Source: Breoghania sp. L-A4 | GTDB lineage: Bacteria > Pseudomonadota > Alphaproteobacteria > Rhizobiales > Stappiaceae | Assembly: GCF_003432385.1 (NCBI RefSeq) | Contig: NZ_CP031841.1 | Location: forward strand, 124,001 to 188,000 | Reading direction: 5' to 3' | Length of the DNA stretch: 64,000 nucleotides | Shown here: piece by piece, positions 36,610-46,297 of the stretch | Layout: each line of letters starts with the position of its first letter | Position numbering within the stretch: position 1 is the stretch's first letter | Translations under genes and position numbers: made by a program | Notes under the pieces: generated by a model | The model's database searches: none | Told to the model about the DNA's origin: nothing | What the model saw: the letters and a program-made list of their open reading frames with translations, nothing else

Positions 36610-37041
36610 ATGACCAAACTGACACTGGATAGCGCGCAGACGATCGTCTCGGGCGCCCTGGCCAAGGCCGCCGAGCTTGGATTGAAGCCCATGACGGTTG
36701 TCGTTCTAGACGCCGGCGGCCACGCGGTGGCGCTTGCGCGCCAGGATGGCTCCTCGATCCTGCGTCCGCAGATCGCAAACGGCAAGGCGTTCGGCGCGCT
36801 GTCAGTGGGCGCCGGTTCGCGCTGGCTGGACGCCAACGCCCAGACCCGGCCGCATTTCATCCAGGCGTTGAATGGCGCGTCCGGCGGCATGATCGTGCCG
36901 GTTCCCGGCGGTGTGTTGGTGCGCGACGCCTCGGGCGAGATCATCGGCGCGGTCGGCGTCACGGGCGATACGTCCGACAACGACGAGGCGATCGCCGTCT
37001 CCGCCATCGAGGCGCTCGGGCTTACCGCCGACGTGGGCTGA
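36610..37041 (+). CDS. GlcG/HbpS-family haem-binding-like protein
   Basis: The 143-aa protein has the GlcG/HbpS (DUF336) fold: LTLDSAQTIVSGALAKAAELG, MTVVVLDAGGHAVALARQDGSS, NGKAFGALSVG, and the C-terminal GAVGVTGDTSDNDEAIAVSAIEA. Members bind haem or cobalamin or sit in catabolic operons; the ligand is unknown here. The start at 36610 follows AAAGGG. Confidence 0.88.
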   Translation: MTKLTLDSAQTIVSGALAKAAELGLKPMTVVVLDAGGHAVALARQDGSSILRPQIANGKAFGALSVGAGSRWLDANAQTRPHFIQALNGASGGMIVPVPGGVLVRDASGEIIGAVGVTGDTSDNDEAIAVSAIEALGLTADVG

Positions 37042-37158
37042 GCAAGGTCGGATGACGGCAGACCGGAGTGACATTGTGATGGATGGGGCGCGGCGGCGCT
37101 GAGAGTGCCGCGACAAAGCGCCGTGTCCTCGGTCCTTCCACCCCCTCTGCAATGTCCT

Positions 37159-37268
37159 CCCTGCGAAAGCAGGGACCCAGTAAACGCCGGCTTGTGATCG
37201 TGCTGCGGCACCGCCACACGCTTGACTGAGATCAGCGGCATGAACCGCCAGGCTGTCGGTTACTGGGT
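37159..37268. repeat. Nested palindromic repeat in convergent gap
   Basis: CCCTGC (37159-37164) pairs with GCAGGG (37169-37174), and ACCCAGTAA (37175-37183) with TTACTGGGT (37260-37268). It lies between the convergent HbpS-like and phaR genes. Confidence 0.65.
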
Positions 37269-37310
37269 CCTGGGTCTCGCGGTGGGCCGCGGGCCAAGGC
37301 TGGCCGCGGG

Positions 37311-37898
37311 TCAGTCCTTGTCGCGGGCCAGGGCCTCGATTTTCTTCTGCATGTCGGCCAGCTGCTGTTTCAGGTCGCCGAGATCCTTGTCGGACGCCGG
37401 TCTGGATGCCGCCGCCGTCTTGCTCTCCCCGTCGTCCGCGTCTTCCCCGGTTGCAAACGGCGAGAACATGCGCATGGCGCGTTCGAACATTTCCGTGTTG
37501 CGGCGCACCTGATCCTCGATCGCGCCAAAGGTCGTCGTGCCGATCGTTTGGGACATCTGCTCGCGCAGCTTTTCCTGGTCCTTGGTCAGCGTGGAGATGG
37601 AAAACTCCAGAAAGCTGGGCACGATGTTCTGCATCGAATTGCCGTAGAAACCGATCAACTGGCGCAGGAACTCGACGGGAAGAAGATTCTGCCCCTTGGC
37701 CTCCTGCTCGAAGATGATCTGCGTGAGCACCGAGCGGGTAATGTCGTCGCCGGACTTCGCGTCGTAAACGACGAAGCTCTCGCCCTGCTTGACCATGTCC
37801 GCGAGGTCTTCAAGCGTCACGTAAGTGCTGGTGCCCGTATTGTAGAGACGCCGGTTGGCGTATTTCTTGATGGTTGTCGGTTCGTCTTTTTTTGTCAT
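37311..37898 (-). CDS. phaR: Polyhydroxyalkanoate synthesis repressor PhaR
   Basis: The 195-aa DNA- and PHB-binding regulator represses phasin and PHB genes until granules form. The N-terminal PHB/PHA accumulation DNA-binding domain is clear: TTIKKYANRRLYNTGTSTYVTLEDLADMVKQGE (about 8-40), then DITRSVLTQIIFEQEAKGQNLLP. The C-terminus is a predicted coiled coil (DLGDLKQQLADMQKKIEALARDKD). It is divergent from phaA-phaB; palindromes lie between them. ATG 37898 gives the family's usual start. Confidence 0.94.
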   Translation of the reverse strand: MTKKDEPTTIKKYANRRLYNTGTSTYVTLEDLADMVKQGESFVVYDAKSGDDITRSVLTQIIFEQEAKGQNLLPVEFLRQLIGFYGNSMQNIVPSFLEFSISTLTKDQEKLREQMSQTIGTTTFGAIEDQVRRNTEMFERAMRMFSPFATGEDADDGESKTAAASRPASDKDLGDLKQQLADMQKKIEALARDKD

Positions 37899-38437
37899 AT
37901 CTTCAACCACATTGCGCACGCCGGATCCGGCGTGCATGGACGGCCACTATCTTATCTGTTCTGGGTCACGTCCTGTTTCCCCTGACAACCACGATAAGGC
38001 ATTATTTGCGAAAATCACCACTGCTTTTTTTGTTCGTTGCTTTGCCTGTTGCATCGCGGCGAAAATTTTGCCGCGTTCCGGCCCCAGGGGCGCAACGGCC
38101 CTGGGGCATGAGCCCGGCGCGCCTTGCTGCGGCGCGGTGAAATTTGCGCACCTCCAGTTGACTTGATCCGGGGCAGCGGCTGTATTCGACGGTGGCGACG
38201 CGTTCGCGCCGGATCGTCGCGCCCGCCGCGGGCATGGGCTTTGGGTCACATTGACCAATGGCAGGACGGGCGGGGCGGCATTAGTGTGCACGTGCGAGAG
38301 GGCCGCACGCGGCATTGTTGAGCAACAAGCGGCTACGCGGCCCGGGGCGCATCCCGGCAAGCGGCACGGTCAATCAGGACGCGGCGGGCGACCCGAAAGA
38401 GGGTCGACCGGCCGGTCCGTCAAGGGAGATCCACTCT
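37899..38437. other. 539-base phaR/phaA divergent region with palindromes
   Basis: No gene is seen. A perfect 20-bp palindrome centred on GGATCC lies at 37916-37935, just upstream of phaR. Others are a near-palindrome at 38055-38075 (CGCGGC/GCCGCG around AAAATTTT), GCCCCAGGG/CCCTGGGGC at 38081-38107, and TTGTTG/CAACAA at 38315-38328. Any of these could be PhaR operators or promoter parts. GGGAG near 38425 is the phaA ribosome site. Confidence 0.6.
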
Positions 38438-39622
38438 ATGAGCGACACATCCGATATCGTCATTGTCAGCGCGACGCGTACAGCCGTCGGATCGTTCAAT
38501 GGTGCCTTCGCCAACACCCCGGCGCATGAACTGGGCGCGGCGGTGATCAAGGAGGCGCTCGAGCGCGCCAAGGTCGATGCGGCGGATGTGGACGAGGTCA
38601 TTTTCGGTCAGGTGCTGACCGCCGGCCAGGGCCAGAACACGGCCCGCCAGGCGGCGATCGGCGCGGGCATTCCCGATAGCGCCACGGCGCTGGTGATCAA
38701 CCAGGTCTGCGGCTCGGGCCTGCGCACCGTGGCCTTGGGCATGCAGCAGATCGCCAGTGGCGACGCCTCCGTCATCGTCGCCGGCGGCCAGGAGAGCATG
38801 TCGCTGTCCGCCCACTGCGCGCATATGCGCAACGGCTACAAGATGGGCGACTTCAAGATGATCGACACGATGATCAAGGACGGCCTGTGGGACGCCTTCA
38901 ATGGTTATCACATGGGCATCACGGCGGAGAATGTCGCCAGCGCGTTCCAGATCACCCGCGAGCAGCAGGACGCCTTCGCGCTCGCCTCGCAGAACAAGGC
39001 GGAAGCGGCGCAGAAGGCCGGGAAATTCAAGGAAGAGATCGTTCCGATCACGATCAAGGAGCGCAAGGGCGACCGGATCGTCGAGGATGACGAATACATC
39101 CGTCACGGCGCGACGCTGGAAAGCATGACCAAGCTGCGCCCGGCCTTTGACAAGGACGGCACGGTGACGGCGGCCAATGCGTCGGGCATCAACGATGGCG
39201 CGGCGGCCGTGGTGCTGATGAGCGCCGCGGAAGCGAAAAGGCGCGGGCTGACGCCGCTGGCGCGGATCGCGTCCTGGGCGACCGCGGGCGTGGATCCGAA
39301 GATCATGGGCACGGGCCCGATTCCCGCCTCGCGCAAGGCGCTGGAGAAGGCCGGCTGGAAGATCGAGGATCTGGATCTCGTGGAGGCAAACGAGGCCTTC
39401 GCCGCCCAGGCTTGCGCGGTCAACAAGGACATGGGCTGGAATGCGGATATCGTCAACGTCAACGGCGGCGCGATCGCCATCGGCCATCCGATCGGCGCGT
39501 CGGGCACCCGCGTGCTGGTAACGCTTCTGCACGAGATGGGCCGTCGTGACGCCAAGAAGGGTCTGGCCACGCTGTGCATCGGCGGCGGCATGGGCGTTGC
39601 CATGTGCGTCGAGCGCGCCTGA
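38438..39622 (+). CDS. phaA: Acetyl-CoA acetyltransferase (PHB beta-ketothiolase)
   Basis: The 394-aa thiolase condenses two acetyl-CoA into acetoacetyl-CoA, the first PHB step. The active Cys is in [10 protein letters not shown] (Cys91), the His in [14 protein letters not shown] and the second Cys in CIGGGMG near the C-terminus. NEAFAAQ is also intact. phaB follows after 154 bases on the same strand. phaC is not in this window. Confidence 0.96.
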   Translation: MSDTSDIVIVSATRTAVGSFNGAFANTPAHELGAAVIKEALERAKVDAADVDEVIFGQVLTAGQGQNTARQAAIGAGIPDSATALVINQVCGSGLRTVALGMQQIASGDASVIVAGGQESMSLSAHCAHMRNGYKMGDFKMIDTMIKDGLWDAFNGYHMGITAENVASAFQITREQQDAFALASQNKAEAAQKAGKFKEEIVPITIKERKGDRIVEDDEYIRHGATLESMTKLRPAFDKDGTVTAANASGINDGAAAVVLMSAAEAKRRGLTPLARIASWATAGVDPKIMGTGPIPASRKALEKAGWKIEDLDLVEANEAFAAQACAVNKDMGWNADIVNVNGGAIAIGHPIGASGTRVLVTLLHEMGRRDAKKGLATLCIGGGMGVAMCVERA

Positions 39623-39776
39623 TACCCTTGCGGAAGATCAAGGCGGGGGCCGCGCGCCTCCGCCACAAAGGCGGCAGCAAGATCGCCACACGCTCATTTT
39701 TCAAAAACGACACGCGCGCAGCCGTCACACAGAAGCGTTGACCGCGCTGCGCGCACAGACGTCACGGGGAACTATC

Positions 39777-40505
39777 ATGGGATCTGTTGCACTGGTTACC
39801 GGCGGCACGCGCGGCATCGGCGAGGCGATCGCGCGCGGACTGAAGGACGCGGGCTACACCGTCGCCGCCACCTATCACGGAAATGACGAGGCGGCGGCCG
39901 CCTTCAAGGCGGATACCGGCATCCACGTCTACAAGTGGGACGTGGCGCATCCCGACGAATGCGCCGCCGGCATCGCCAAGGTGGAAGGCGAGCTCGGCCC
40001 GGTCGAGGTGCTGGTCAACAACGCCGGCATCACCCGCGACGGCATGTTCCACAAGATGGATTTCGACCAATGGCGGGCGGTGCTGTCGACCAATCTCGAC
40101 AGCATGTTCACCATGACCCGTCCGGTGATCGAGGGCATGCGGGCGCGCGGATCCGGCCGGATCATCAACATCTCGTCGATCAATGGCCAGAAGGGCCAGA
40201 TGGGCCAGAGCAACTATTCCGCCGCCAAGGCCGGTGTGATCGGCTTCACCAAGGCCTTGGCGCAGGAAAACGCCTTCAAGGGCATCACGGTGAACGCCAT
40301 CTGTCCGGGCTACATCAACACCGATATGGTCGCGGTCATGCCGGAGAAGGTGCTGGAGAAGATCGTCGCTGGCATTCCGGTGGGCCGTCTGGGTCACCCG
40401 GAAGAGATCGCCGCCACCGTCACCTATCTCGCATCCGACGCCGCCGCCTTCATGACCGGCGCGGTGATGACCATCAACGGCGGCCAGTATATCGCCAACG
40501 GTTAA
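39777..40505 (+). CDS. phaB: Acetoacetyl-CoA reductase
   Basis: This 242-aa short-chain dehydrogenase reduces acetoacetyl-CoA to (R)-3-hydroxybutyryl-CoA with NADPH. TGGTRGIG (8-15) binds the cofactor, NNAGITRD is present, and the Ser-Tyr-Lys triad is in NISSINGQKG and SNYSAAKAG. CPGYINTDM and the C-terminal GGQYI are PhaB hallmarks. Start 39777 has GGGGA upstream. Confidence 0.96.
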   Translation: MGSVALVTGGTRGIGEAIARGLKDAGYTVAATYHGNDEAAAAFKADTGIHVYKWDVAHPDECAAGIAKVEGELGPVEVLVNNAGITRDGMFHKMDFDQWRAVLSTNLDSMFTMTRPVIEGMRARGSGRIINISSINGQKGQMGQSNYSAAKAGVIGFTKALAQENAFKGITVNAICPGYINTDMVAVMPEKVLEKIVAGIPVGRLGHPEEIAATVTYLASDAAAFMTGAVMTINGGQYIANG

Positions 40506-40525
40506 AGCGTATTGGCAAGGCGCCG

Positions 40526-40648
40526 ATCCTTCGAGACGCCCGCTTGCGCGGGCTCCTCAGGATGACGTTATCGTGTTGATGTATCTCGCAACGATCAACA
40601 CGGCGCGCCTCATCCTGAGGAGGCGCATAAGCGCCGTCTCGAAGGATG
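40526..40648. repeat. Palindromic repeat family 1, copy C
   Basis: ATCCTTCGAGACGCCCGC and CTCCTCAGGATGA at the left mirror TCATCCTGAGGAGGCGC and CGTCTCGAAGGATG at the right. The centre contains TCGTGTTGAT and its complement ATCAACACG. It lies between convergent phaB and the MAPEG gene. Confidence 0.85.
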
Positions 40649-40669
40649 GCGCCTTGCTCCGCAAGTGTC

Positions 40670-41059
40670 TCACCCCAGCAGCGTCGATGCCGCGATCAGC
40701 GTGACGGCGAACAGGCCCGCAAGCGACAGCAGCATGCCGCCGGTGCGAAACATCTGGCTCTTGTCCATGAAGGCGAAGCAGAGGCCGTGCGCAGTGCGGC
40801 CGAGCCCGAAGGCGATGCCTGTGACCGCCAGCGGCCAGAAGCCCGCGCCCTGCGCCTCCGCGAGAGCCGACAGCACCAGATAGAACGGCGCGTATTCGGC
40901 GAGATTGGCGTGCCCGCGGATGGCGCGGCCCAGCTGGGTTACCCCGCCGTCGCCAAACGACACCCTGTGCTTGAAGCGCAGCTGGATGACGCGGGCCGAC
41001 ATGACGAAGAACAAGAGCGCCAGAAGACAGGCGAGCGTCGTGGTGATTGGCAGGCTCAT
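40670..41059 (-). CDS. MAPEG-family membrane protein
   Basis: A 129-aa protein with four membrane helices of the MAPEG (membrane-associated eicosanoid/glutathione metabolism) type. LGRAIRGHANLAEYAPFYLVLSALAEAQG (about residues 43-71) is the family signature with the conserved Arg, Asn and Glu. The bacterial role is unknown; glutathione transferase activity is possible. GGGGAGGAAACCG upstream is a strong ribosome site for ATG 41059. Confidence 0.88.
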   Translation of the reverse strand: MSLPITTTLACLLALLFFVMSARVIQLRFKHRVSFGDGGVTQLGRAIRGHANLAEYAPFYLVLSALAEAQGAGFWPLAVTGIAFGLGRTAHGLCFAFMDKSQMFRTGGMLLSLAGLFAVTLIAASTLLG

Positions 41060-41129
41060 CGGTTTCCTCCCCGCATGAAACGTGGTCCTCGGTTGACATG
41101 GGATGGCCGCAAGCCAGAGGCAATGGACT

Positions 41130-41771
41130 CTAAACGGGCAGTCCGTCGCGCCCCTGCTTCATGACCCGATAATAGGCCCAAAAGAGCCGCGCGGCGATGC
41201 CCCGCCACGGCGTCCAGGCTTCGGCGATGGCGTCGAGCGCCTTGGGATCCGGACGGGTCTCGAGCGAAAACGCGTCGCGCACGGCGTTCTGTAGCGCGAT
41301 GTCGCGCGCGGGAAAGATATCGGGGTGGCCGGCGCAGAACAGCAGAAAGATGTCCGCCGTCCACGGGCCCACGCCGTGGATGGCGCACAGGGTCTTGTGC
41401 GCGCTCACCGCGTCCGTTTCCGCCAGCGCCGCCAGATCGAGCCCGTCGCTGAGCGCCGCCGCCACGGCGCGAAGCGCACGGATCTTCGGCTTCGACAGGC
41501 CCGCGCCGGCGATCTCCGCGTCCGACAGCGCGTGGATCACATCAGCCTCGAAGGGATCGGCGAGCGCCTCGAGGCGCGAAAAAATCGCGCTGGCGCTGGC
41601 CACCGACACCTGCTGGCCGGTGATGATATGCGCCAGGCCGCGAAAATCGGCCGCGCGGCGGCGCAGCGGCAAGGGACCGGCGCGCTCCGCCACGGGCGCC
41701 AGGCGTGGATCGAGCGCAAGAAGCTGGTCAAGCCCCGCGCGCACGTCCGCTTCGTTCGCGATCACCGCCAT
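41130..41771 (-). CDS. DNA-3-methyladenine glycosylase II (AlkA-like)
   Basis: The 213-aa HhH-GPD glycosylase removes alkylated bases from DNA. The helix-hairpin-helix is CAIHGVGPWTADIFLLF (about residues 130-146), and the catalytic Asp follows in HPDIFPARDIALQ. AHIITGQQVSVASASAIFSRLE near residue 45 is the family's N-terminal core. It lacks the AlkA N-terminal beta domain of E. coli, as is usual for this compact class. Confidence 0.9.
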   Translation of the reverse strand: MAVIANEADVRAGLDQLLALDPRLAPVAERAGPLPLRRRAADFRGLAHIITGQQVSVASASAIFSRLEALADPFEADVIHALSDAEIAGAGLSKPKIRALRAVAAALSDGLDLAALAETDAVSAHKTLCAIHGVGPWTADIFLLFCAGHPDIFPARDIALQNAVRDAFSLETRPDPKALDAIAEAWTPWRGIAARLFWAYYRVMKQGRDGLPV

Positions 41772-41842
41772 GGCCGCCTCCGCATGGTTGCATGCCCCTG
41801 AATGGCATATTTCACGACGCCGCCAAAGCCTGATAGGACAGG

Positions 41843-42739
41843 GTGTTTCACAAACCGGATATCCCCGTGCGGCCCGTCTTTCGCTTCGCCCCCTCGCCCA
41901 ACGGCCCTCTGCACCTGGGCCATGCCTATTCGGCGCTGCTCAACGCGGACATGGCGCGCGCCGCGGAAGGACGGCTGCTGCTCCGGCTAGAGGACATCGA
42001 CGTCACCCGCTGCCGGCCGGATTTCGAGACCGCGATCTACGAGGATCTCGCGTGGCTGGGGCTGGACTGGGAGCAGCCGGTGCGCAGGCAGTCGGAATTT
42101 TTCGGCGATTTCACCCGCGCGCTTCAGCTGCTCGACGATGATGCGCTGATTTATCGCTCCTACCCCACACGCGGCGAGATCCGCGCCTTCGTGGAGACGC
42201 GAGAGGCGGCGGGCGAGACCTGGCCGCGCGATCCCGATGGCGCGCCGCTGTTTCCCGGTGATGCGGCGATCTTGCCGGAGGCCGAAATCGCCAGACGTCT
42301 TAGGGAGGACGCGCCCTACGCCCTGCGGCTCGATATGGCTGGCGCGCTGGCCCGCGTCGGCCGCGATCTCGCATGGAATGAGACCGGCGTGGGGCCGGAC
42401 GGCGATGCTGGCACGGTTGCGGCGCGGCCGGAGCTCTGGGGCGATGTGGTGCTGGCGCGCAAGGACGTCGCCACCAGCTATCACCTCTCGGTGGTCGTCG
42501 ACGACGCGCTGCAAGGAATCACCCATGTGGTGCGCGGACGGGATCTGTTTGCCGCCACATCCGTACATCGGGTGCTGCAGGCGCTGCTTGATCTGCCCGC
42601 GCCCGTCTACCACCACCACCGGCTGATCCTGGATGCGGACGGCGGCAAACTGTCGAAATCCGCCGGCGCCGCCAGCCTGGCGTCGCTGCGCGCCGACGGC
42701 GCCACACCGGGCGACATCCGGCGGATGGTGGGGCTGTAG
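41843..42739 (+). CDS. gluQ: Glutamyl-Q tRNA(Asp) synthetase
   Basis: This 298-aa paralogue of the GluRS catalytic core attaches glutamate to queuosine at position 34 of tRNA-Asp. The class I motif is FAPSPNGPLHLGHAYSAL (about residues 15-32) and the KMSKS equivalent GGKLSKSAG is near the C-terminus. The anticodon-binding domain of GluRS is absent, as expected. The cysteines of the E. coli zinc site are replaced (IYRSYPTRGEIR). The GTG at 41843 has AGGA upstream. It ends 4 bases before the convergent AEC gene. Confidence 0.92.
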   Translation: MFHKPDIPVRPVFRFAPSPNGPLHLGHAYSALLNADMARAAEGRLLLRLEDIDVTRCRPDFETAIYEDLAWLGLDWEQPVRRQSEFFGDFTRALQLLDDDALIYRSYPTRGEIRAFVETREAAGETWPRDPDGAPLFPGDAAILPEAEIARRLREDAPYALRLDMAGALARVGRDLAWNETGVGPDGDAGTVAARPELWGDVVLARKDVATSYHLSVVVDDALQGITHVVRGRDLFAATSVHRVLQALLDLPAPVYHHHRLILDADGGKLSKSAGAASLASLRADGATPGDIRRMVGL

Positions 42740-42743
42740 TCCC

Positions 42744-43703
42744 TTACATCACGCCCAGAAACTTCATCCACAGGCCGATGGACAGCACGGCGCCGCCGGT
42801 CGACAGCGTGATGGTGTTGGACGACAGCGCGTGGCCGGTGCCAAAGCGGGTTGCGAAGAGATAGGCGTTGATGCCGGTCGGACAGGCCGCGGTCAGCGTG
42901 GCGACCTGCACCCACAGCGGCGGCAGCTTGAACACATAGAGCGTGAGCAGATAGACGATCACCGGCAGCCCGACGATCTTGAGCGCGGTCATGACGATGG
43001 CCGGGGCGAGATTGCCGCGAATGCCGTAGCGTCGCAGGCTCATGCCGAGCGAGAACAGGGCCACGGGAATGGCGGCATTGGCGATCTTGCCGATGGCGTC
43101 GGCCGGCAGCCCGGTCAGCGGTAGGCCCGCGGTGCGCCACGCGGCGCCGGCCAGAATGCCGATGACCAGCGGATTGACGAGCAGGTTCCGGGTGATGCCG
43201 ATCAGCGTCTGGAGAAGCGGCTTGGGCTCCTCGGTGCCGTCGGTCACTGCCGCGCGCTCCATCAAAATGGTGCTGGCGATCGTCATCACCGGCAGATGCA
43301 CCGACAGGATGACGAACAGCGGCACCAGCCCGGTATCGCCGAAGGTGGCTGAGACCACCGGAATGCCGACCAGCACCGTGTTGGCGAAGCCCGCGGAAAT
43401 GCCGCCGATCACCCCGTAACGCGCCTCGCGGCGAAATATTCGCCGGCTGAGAAGGGTCGCGGTTGCCCAGATGATCGCCACGCCCGAAAAATAGGCGGCC
43501 CACAGCGCCCAAGGCGAGGCGCCGTCGAAGGAGGCGGTGGCCAGCGTGCGGAACACCAGAAGCGGGATCGCGATGACGTAGACGAACTGGCCGAGCGCGT
43601 CGCCGACCGATTCGTTCAGGAGCTTCGTTACCGCCGCGCCGAAGCCGAAGACGATCAGCGCGAAGATCGGCAGGACGACGGCGACGATGTCATAGGAAAT
43701 CAT
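42744..43703 (-). CDS. AEC-family (auxin efflux carrier) transporter
   Basis: A 319-aa inner-membrane protein with ten helices in two five-helix halves. GGISAGFANTVLVGIPVV and FSLGMSLRRYG are typical of the AEC family, which exports or imports small carboxylates such as malate or malonate. Start 43703 (MISYDIVAVVLPIFALIVFGFG) is where the family begins. Substrate unknown. Confidence 0.88.
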   Translation of the reverse strand: MISYDIVAVVLPIFALIVFGFGAAVTKLLNESVGDALGQFVYVIAIPLLVFRTLATASFDGASPWALWAAYFSGVAIIWATATLLSRRIFRREARYGVIGGISAGFANTVLVGIPVVSATFGDTGLVPLFVILSVHLPVMTIASTILMERAAVTDGTEEPKPLLQTLIGITRNLLVNPLVIGILAGAAWRTAGLPLTGLPADAIGKIANAAIPVALFSLGMSLRRYGIRGNLAPAIVMTALKIVGLPVIVYLLTLYVFKLPPLWVQVATLTAACPTGINAYLFATRFGTGHALSSNTITLSTGGAVLSIGLWMKFLGVM

Positions 43704-43985
43704 GGAACTACCGGGAACGGCGTAGTGGTCTGTGGCGGGCGCGCCGTGACAGGATCCATCGGCGCGGCCCGGCCGCAGGCGGGAGACGTTCAACCTAGAG
43801 CGGTTTTCTTTCAAAGGAAAGAATCGCCGCCGTGCCTTCCGAAAGCCGCGGCGGCAATGGCGCGCGCCGCACGCAATGTGTCCGGTCGCGAATTGACCCG
43901 CCCCGCGCGGCTGTGTCATTGCTGGGAAAAGCAATGCTTCGCGTCGCCGCTTCGCGACCATGTGCACACCCGGAACCCTCTTCCC

Positions 43986-45173
43986 ATGAGCGATGCGCCG
44001 CACGGCACTTCGGACTCCAACGGCCAGCCACAACCGGCGGCACCCGGCGAAGCCGGACAGCCCGACACGGCGCTGGCGCTGGCGGTCATCGTGCATGACA
44101 TCCGCACGCCGCTGGGCGCGATCTCCGCGACCGCCGATCTGCTGGCCGCCGGGCCGCTCAACCCGATTCAAACGCGCTATGTGGACACGCTGCGTCAGGC
44201 GGCGGCTGCGTTGAACGATCTGGCCGGCGAGTTGCTGGAGGAGGCGGGCGAGGTGTCGCCGGAACCCCGCTCGCCGATGGTCTGGAACCCGCGCGAGTTC
44301 CTCACCAGCATCGGCGCGATGTTCTCGGCGCAGGCGCACGCCAAGAACGTGCGCTTCGAGACCGATATTGCCGATGCGCTGGGCTTTCCCGCCGAGGGCG
44401 ATCCCAACGCGGTGCGCCGGATCCTGTCAAACCTGCTCGACAATGCGATCAAGTTCACGAAGCACGGCGCGGTGCGTCTTTCGGCGGCGCTGACCAACGA
44501 CGGCCGGTCGATCGAGATTCGCGTCAGCGACGAAGGCCCGGGAATTGCGCCGGACGAGCTGGCGGAGTTGTTCACGCCCTATACGCAGGGCGCGTCGGGC
44601 ATGAACCTGCAACGCGGCTCAGGTCTTGGGCTGTGGATCTCGAAGACGCTGGCGACACGTCTGCAGGGCACGCTGGATGTCTCCAGCACGCCCGGGCAAG
44701 GCACCTGCTTCAGCTTGCGCATCCCCTGCCCGCGCCTGCGCGGCGGCGTCGCGGATGTCGCGGACACGGATGCGGCGAAGCAACAGGTGGTCCGCAAGGG
44801 CTTGCCCCTGGGGCTCAACGTGCTGGTGGTGGACGACAACGCCATCAACCGGCTGCTGATCACCACCTTTCTTGAATCCTTCGGCATGCGCTTTTACGCC
44901 GTGACCAGCGGGCCAGAGGCGATCGACGCCATCGCGCAGCAGCCGTTCGACGCGGTGATCATGGACTTGCAGATGCCGGATATGGACGGCATCGAGACGG
45001 CTGCCCTGATGCGTGAGAGCGAGAGCCGGCTGCCGATCATCGCCCTGACCGCGGGTATGCGCCCTACGGACACCAAGAGACTGCGCAAGGCGGATTTCTG
45101 CGCCACGTTGGGCAAACCCTTCGCGCCCGCTGACCTGCTGCAGGCGCTGACCAAGGCAGCCGCGTGCGAATAG
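43986..45173 (+). CDS. Soluble hybrid histidine kinase/response regulator
   Basis: A 395-aa protein without membrane helices or a recognisable sensor domain. The H-box is VIVHDIRTPLG (His37) and the ATPase domain has N-box NLLDNAIKFTKHG, G1 DEGPGIAP and G2 GSGLGLWISK. A receiver domain occupies about residues 275-390 with the phospho-acceptor in VIMDLQMPDMDG (near Asp327) and VVDDNAINR at its start. There is no HPt domain, so a separate phosphotransfer protein is expected. It must receive its input from a partner or its own short N-terminus. Confidence 0.92.
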   Translation: MSDAPHGTSDSNGQPQPAAPGEAGQPDTALALAVIVHDIRTPLGAISATADLLAAGPLNPIQTRYVDTLRQAAAALNDLAGELLEEAGEVSPEPRSPMVWNPREFLTSIGAMFSAQAHAKNVRFETDIADALGFPAEGDPNAVRRILSNLLDNAIKFTKHGAVRLSAALTNDGRSIEIRVSDEGPGIAPDELAELFTPYTQGASGMNLQRGSGLGLWISKTLATRLQGTLDVSSTPGQGTCFSLRIPCPRLRGGVADVADTDAAKQQVVRKGLPLGLNVLVVDDNAINRLLITTFLESFGMRFYAVTSGPEAIDAIAQQPFDAVIMDLQMPDMDGIETAALMRESESRLPIIALTAGMRPTDTKRLRKADFCATLGKPFAPADLLQALTKAAACE

Positions 45174-45182
45174 GGCGGCGCG

Positions 45183-45836
45183 CTATTTGGCGGCGGCGGT
45201 GACGATGCGCAGCGCGAACGCGCCCATCAGCCCGGCAAACAGCCAGTCGACGGTCTTCATGACCTTCGGAGAGCGCTTGAGGGCGGAGGAAAACCGCTCG
45301 GCGGTGAGAATCATCGCGGCGCCCGCCGGGATCGACAGGGCGATGAAATAGAACCCCAGAAACACCAGCTTGCCGCGTGCGCCCGGGTCGCCCGAGCTGA
45401 CGAACTGCGGCAGGAAGGTCACGAAGAACAGCACGATTTTCGGGTTGAGCAGATTGATCGCGACGCCCTGCAGCCAGACGCGGGCGATGCCGCGCCTCGG
45501 CTCGGGCTTCATGTCCAGCGACAGCGCAGAGCCCTTGCGCACCGATTGCACCGCCAGCCAGACCAGATACAGTGCGCCGGCGACTTTCACCGCCAGGAAG
45601 GCCGTCTCGGATGCCGCCAGCAGGGCGGACAGGCCGTAGGCGGCCAGAAGCGTGTGCACGATGATTCCGGAGGTGGCGCCGAACATGGCGGCGAAGCCCG
45701 CGGCCCTGCCCTGCGTCAGCGCCTTGCCAACGGTGAGCGTCATGTCCGGTCCGGGCGTGACGATGAGAAGGGCCGCCGCCAGGGTGAAGGCGGCCAGAAC
45801 CGTGATTTGCGGAATGAAACTGATGTCGGACAGCAT
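45183..45836 (-). CDS. LysE/RhtB-family amino-acid exporter
   Basis: A 217-aa inner-membrane protein with about six helices. The signature VTPGPDMTLTVGKALTQGRAAGFAAMFGATSGI near residues 26-58 and INLLNPKIVLFFVTFLPQFV are typical of the LysE/RhtB superfamily. The exported amino acid is unknown. It is convergent with the hybrid kinase gene, 9 bases apart. Confidence 0.92.
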   Translation of the reverse strand: MLSDISFIPQITVLAAFTLAAALLIVTPGPDMTLTVGKALTQGRAAGFAAMFGATSGIIVHTLLAAYGLSALLAASETAFLAVKVAGALYLVWLAVQSVRKGSALSLDMKPEPRRGIARVWLQGVAINLLNPKIVLFFVTFLPQFVSSGDPGARGKLVFLGFYFIALSIPAGAAMILTAERFSSALKRSPKVMKTVDWLFAGLMGAFALRIVTAAAK

Positions 45837-46297
45837 GATCGCTCACCAAGAAACGTCGGTGCGCCGAACATACAACACTTTGCGTGTCCGGATCACCAGC
45901 AATCTGCGGGGCCGGAGTTCACGAAGCGGCACTGTGCACCGCATCGCGTGTTAGTCTCGGGTCGACACGAGCGGCACGCAGGGTGGATCACCCGGGCTTC
46001 GCCGGGTGATGACGGCGGAGGAAGGGGTGGTTTCGACGGCTCGGTTCGAGTGTTTCTGGTCCCGCGCGCTCCCCTTCCTCATGACCCGCCGTCCGCTCCA
46101 CGTCTTTGCCCGGCGAAGTCCGGGCAATCCAATCCCGTTCTCCAAATGCTCCGGGTTCAATGTTGCATCAGGTCGATGCGCGTCTGGTTCAACTGCGCGA
46201 TGCGCCGAGCCTTCATCGCGCAGGACCATGCCCTGATCGGTTTCTCGCGACGGAGACGGGAGATGGATGTGATCACGAACGCTCGTCGCCTGCCCGC
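45837..46297. other. 461-base intergenic region with two hairpin repeats
   Basis: No gene is supported. ATCACCCGG (45987-45995) pairs with CCGGGTGAT (46002-46010), and TTGCCCGG (46106-46113) with CCGGGCAA (46120-46127). These look like dispersed GC-rich palindromes of the kind seen elsewhere in the window. The lysE promoter should lie at the left edge. Confidence 0.6.

Noticed and set aside
45951-46229. 92-codon minus-strand ORF
   Set aside because: It is composed of palindromic-repeat sequence and has no start signal or domain.
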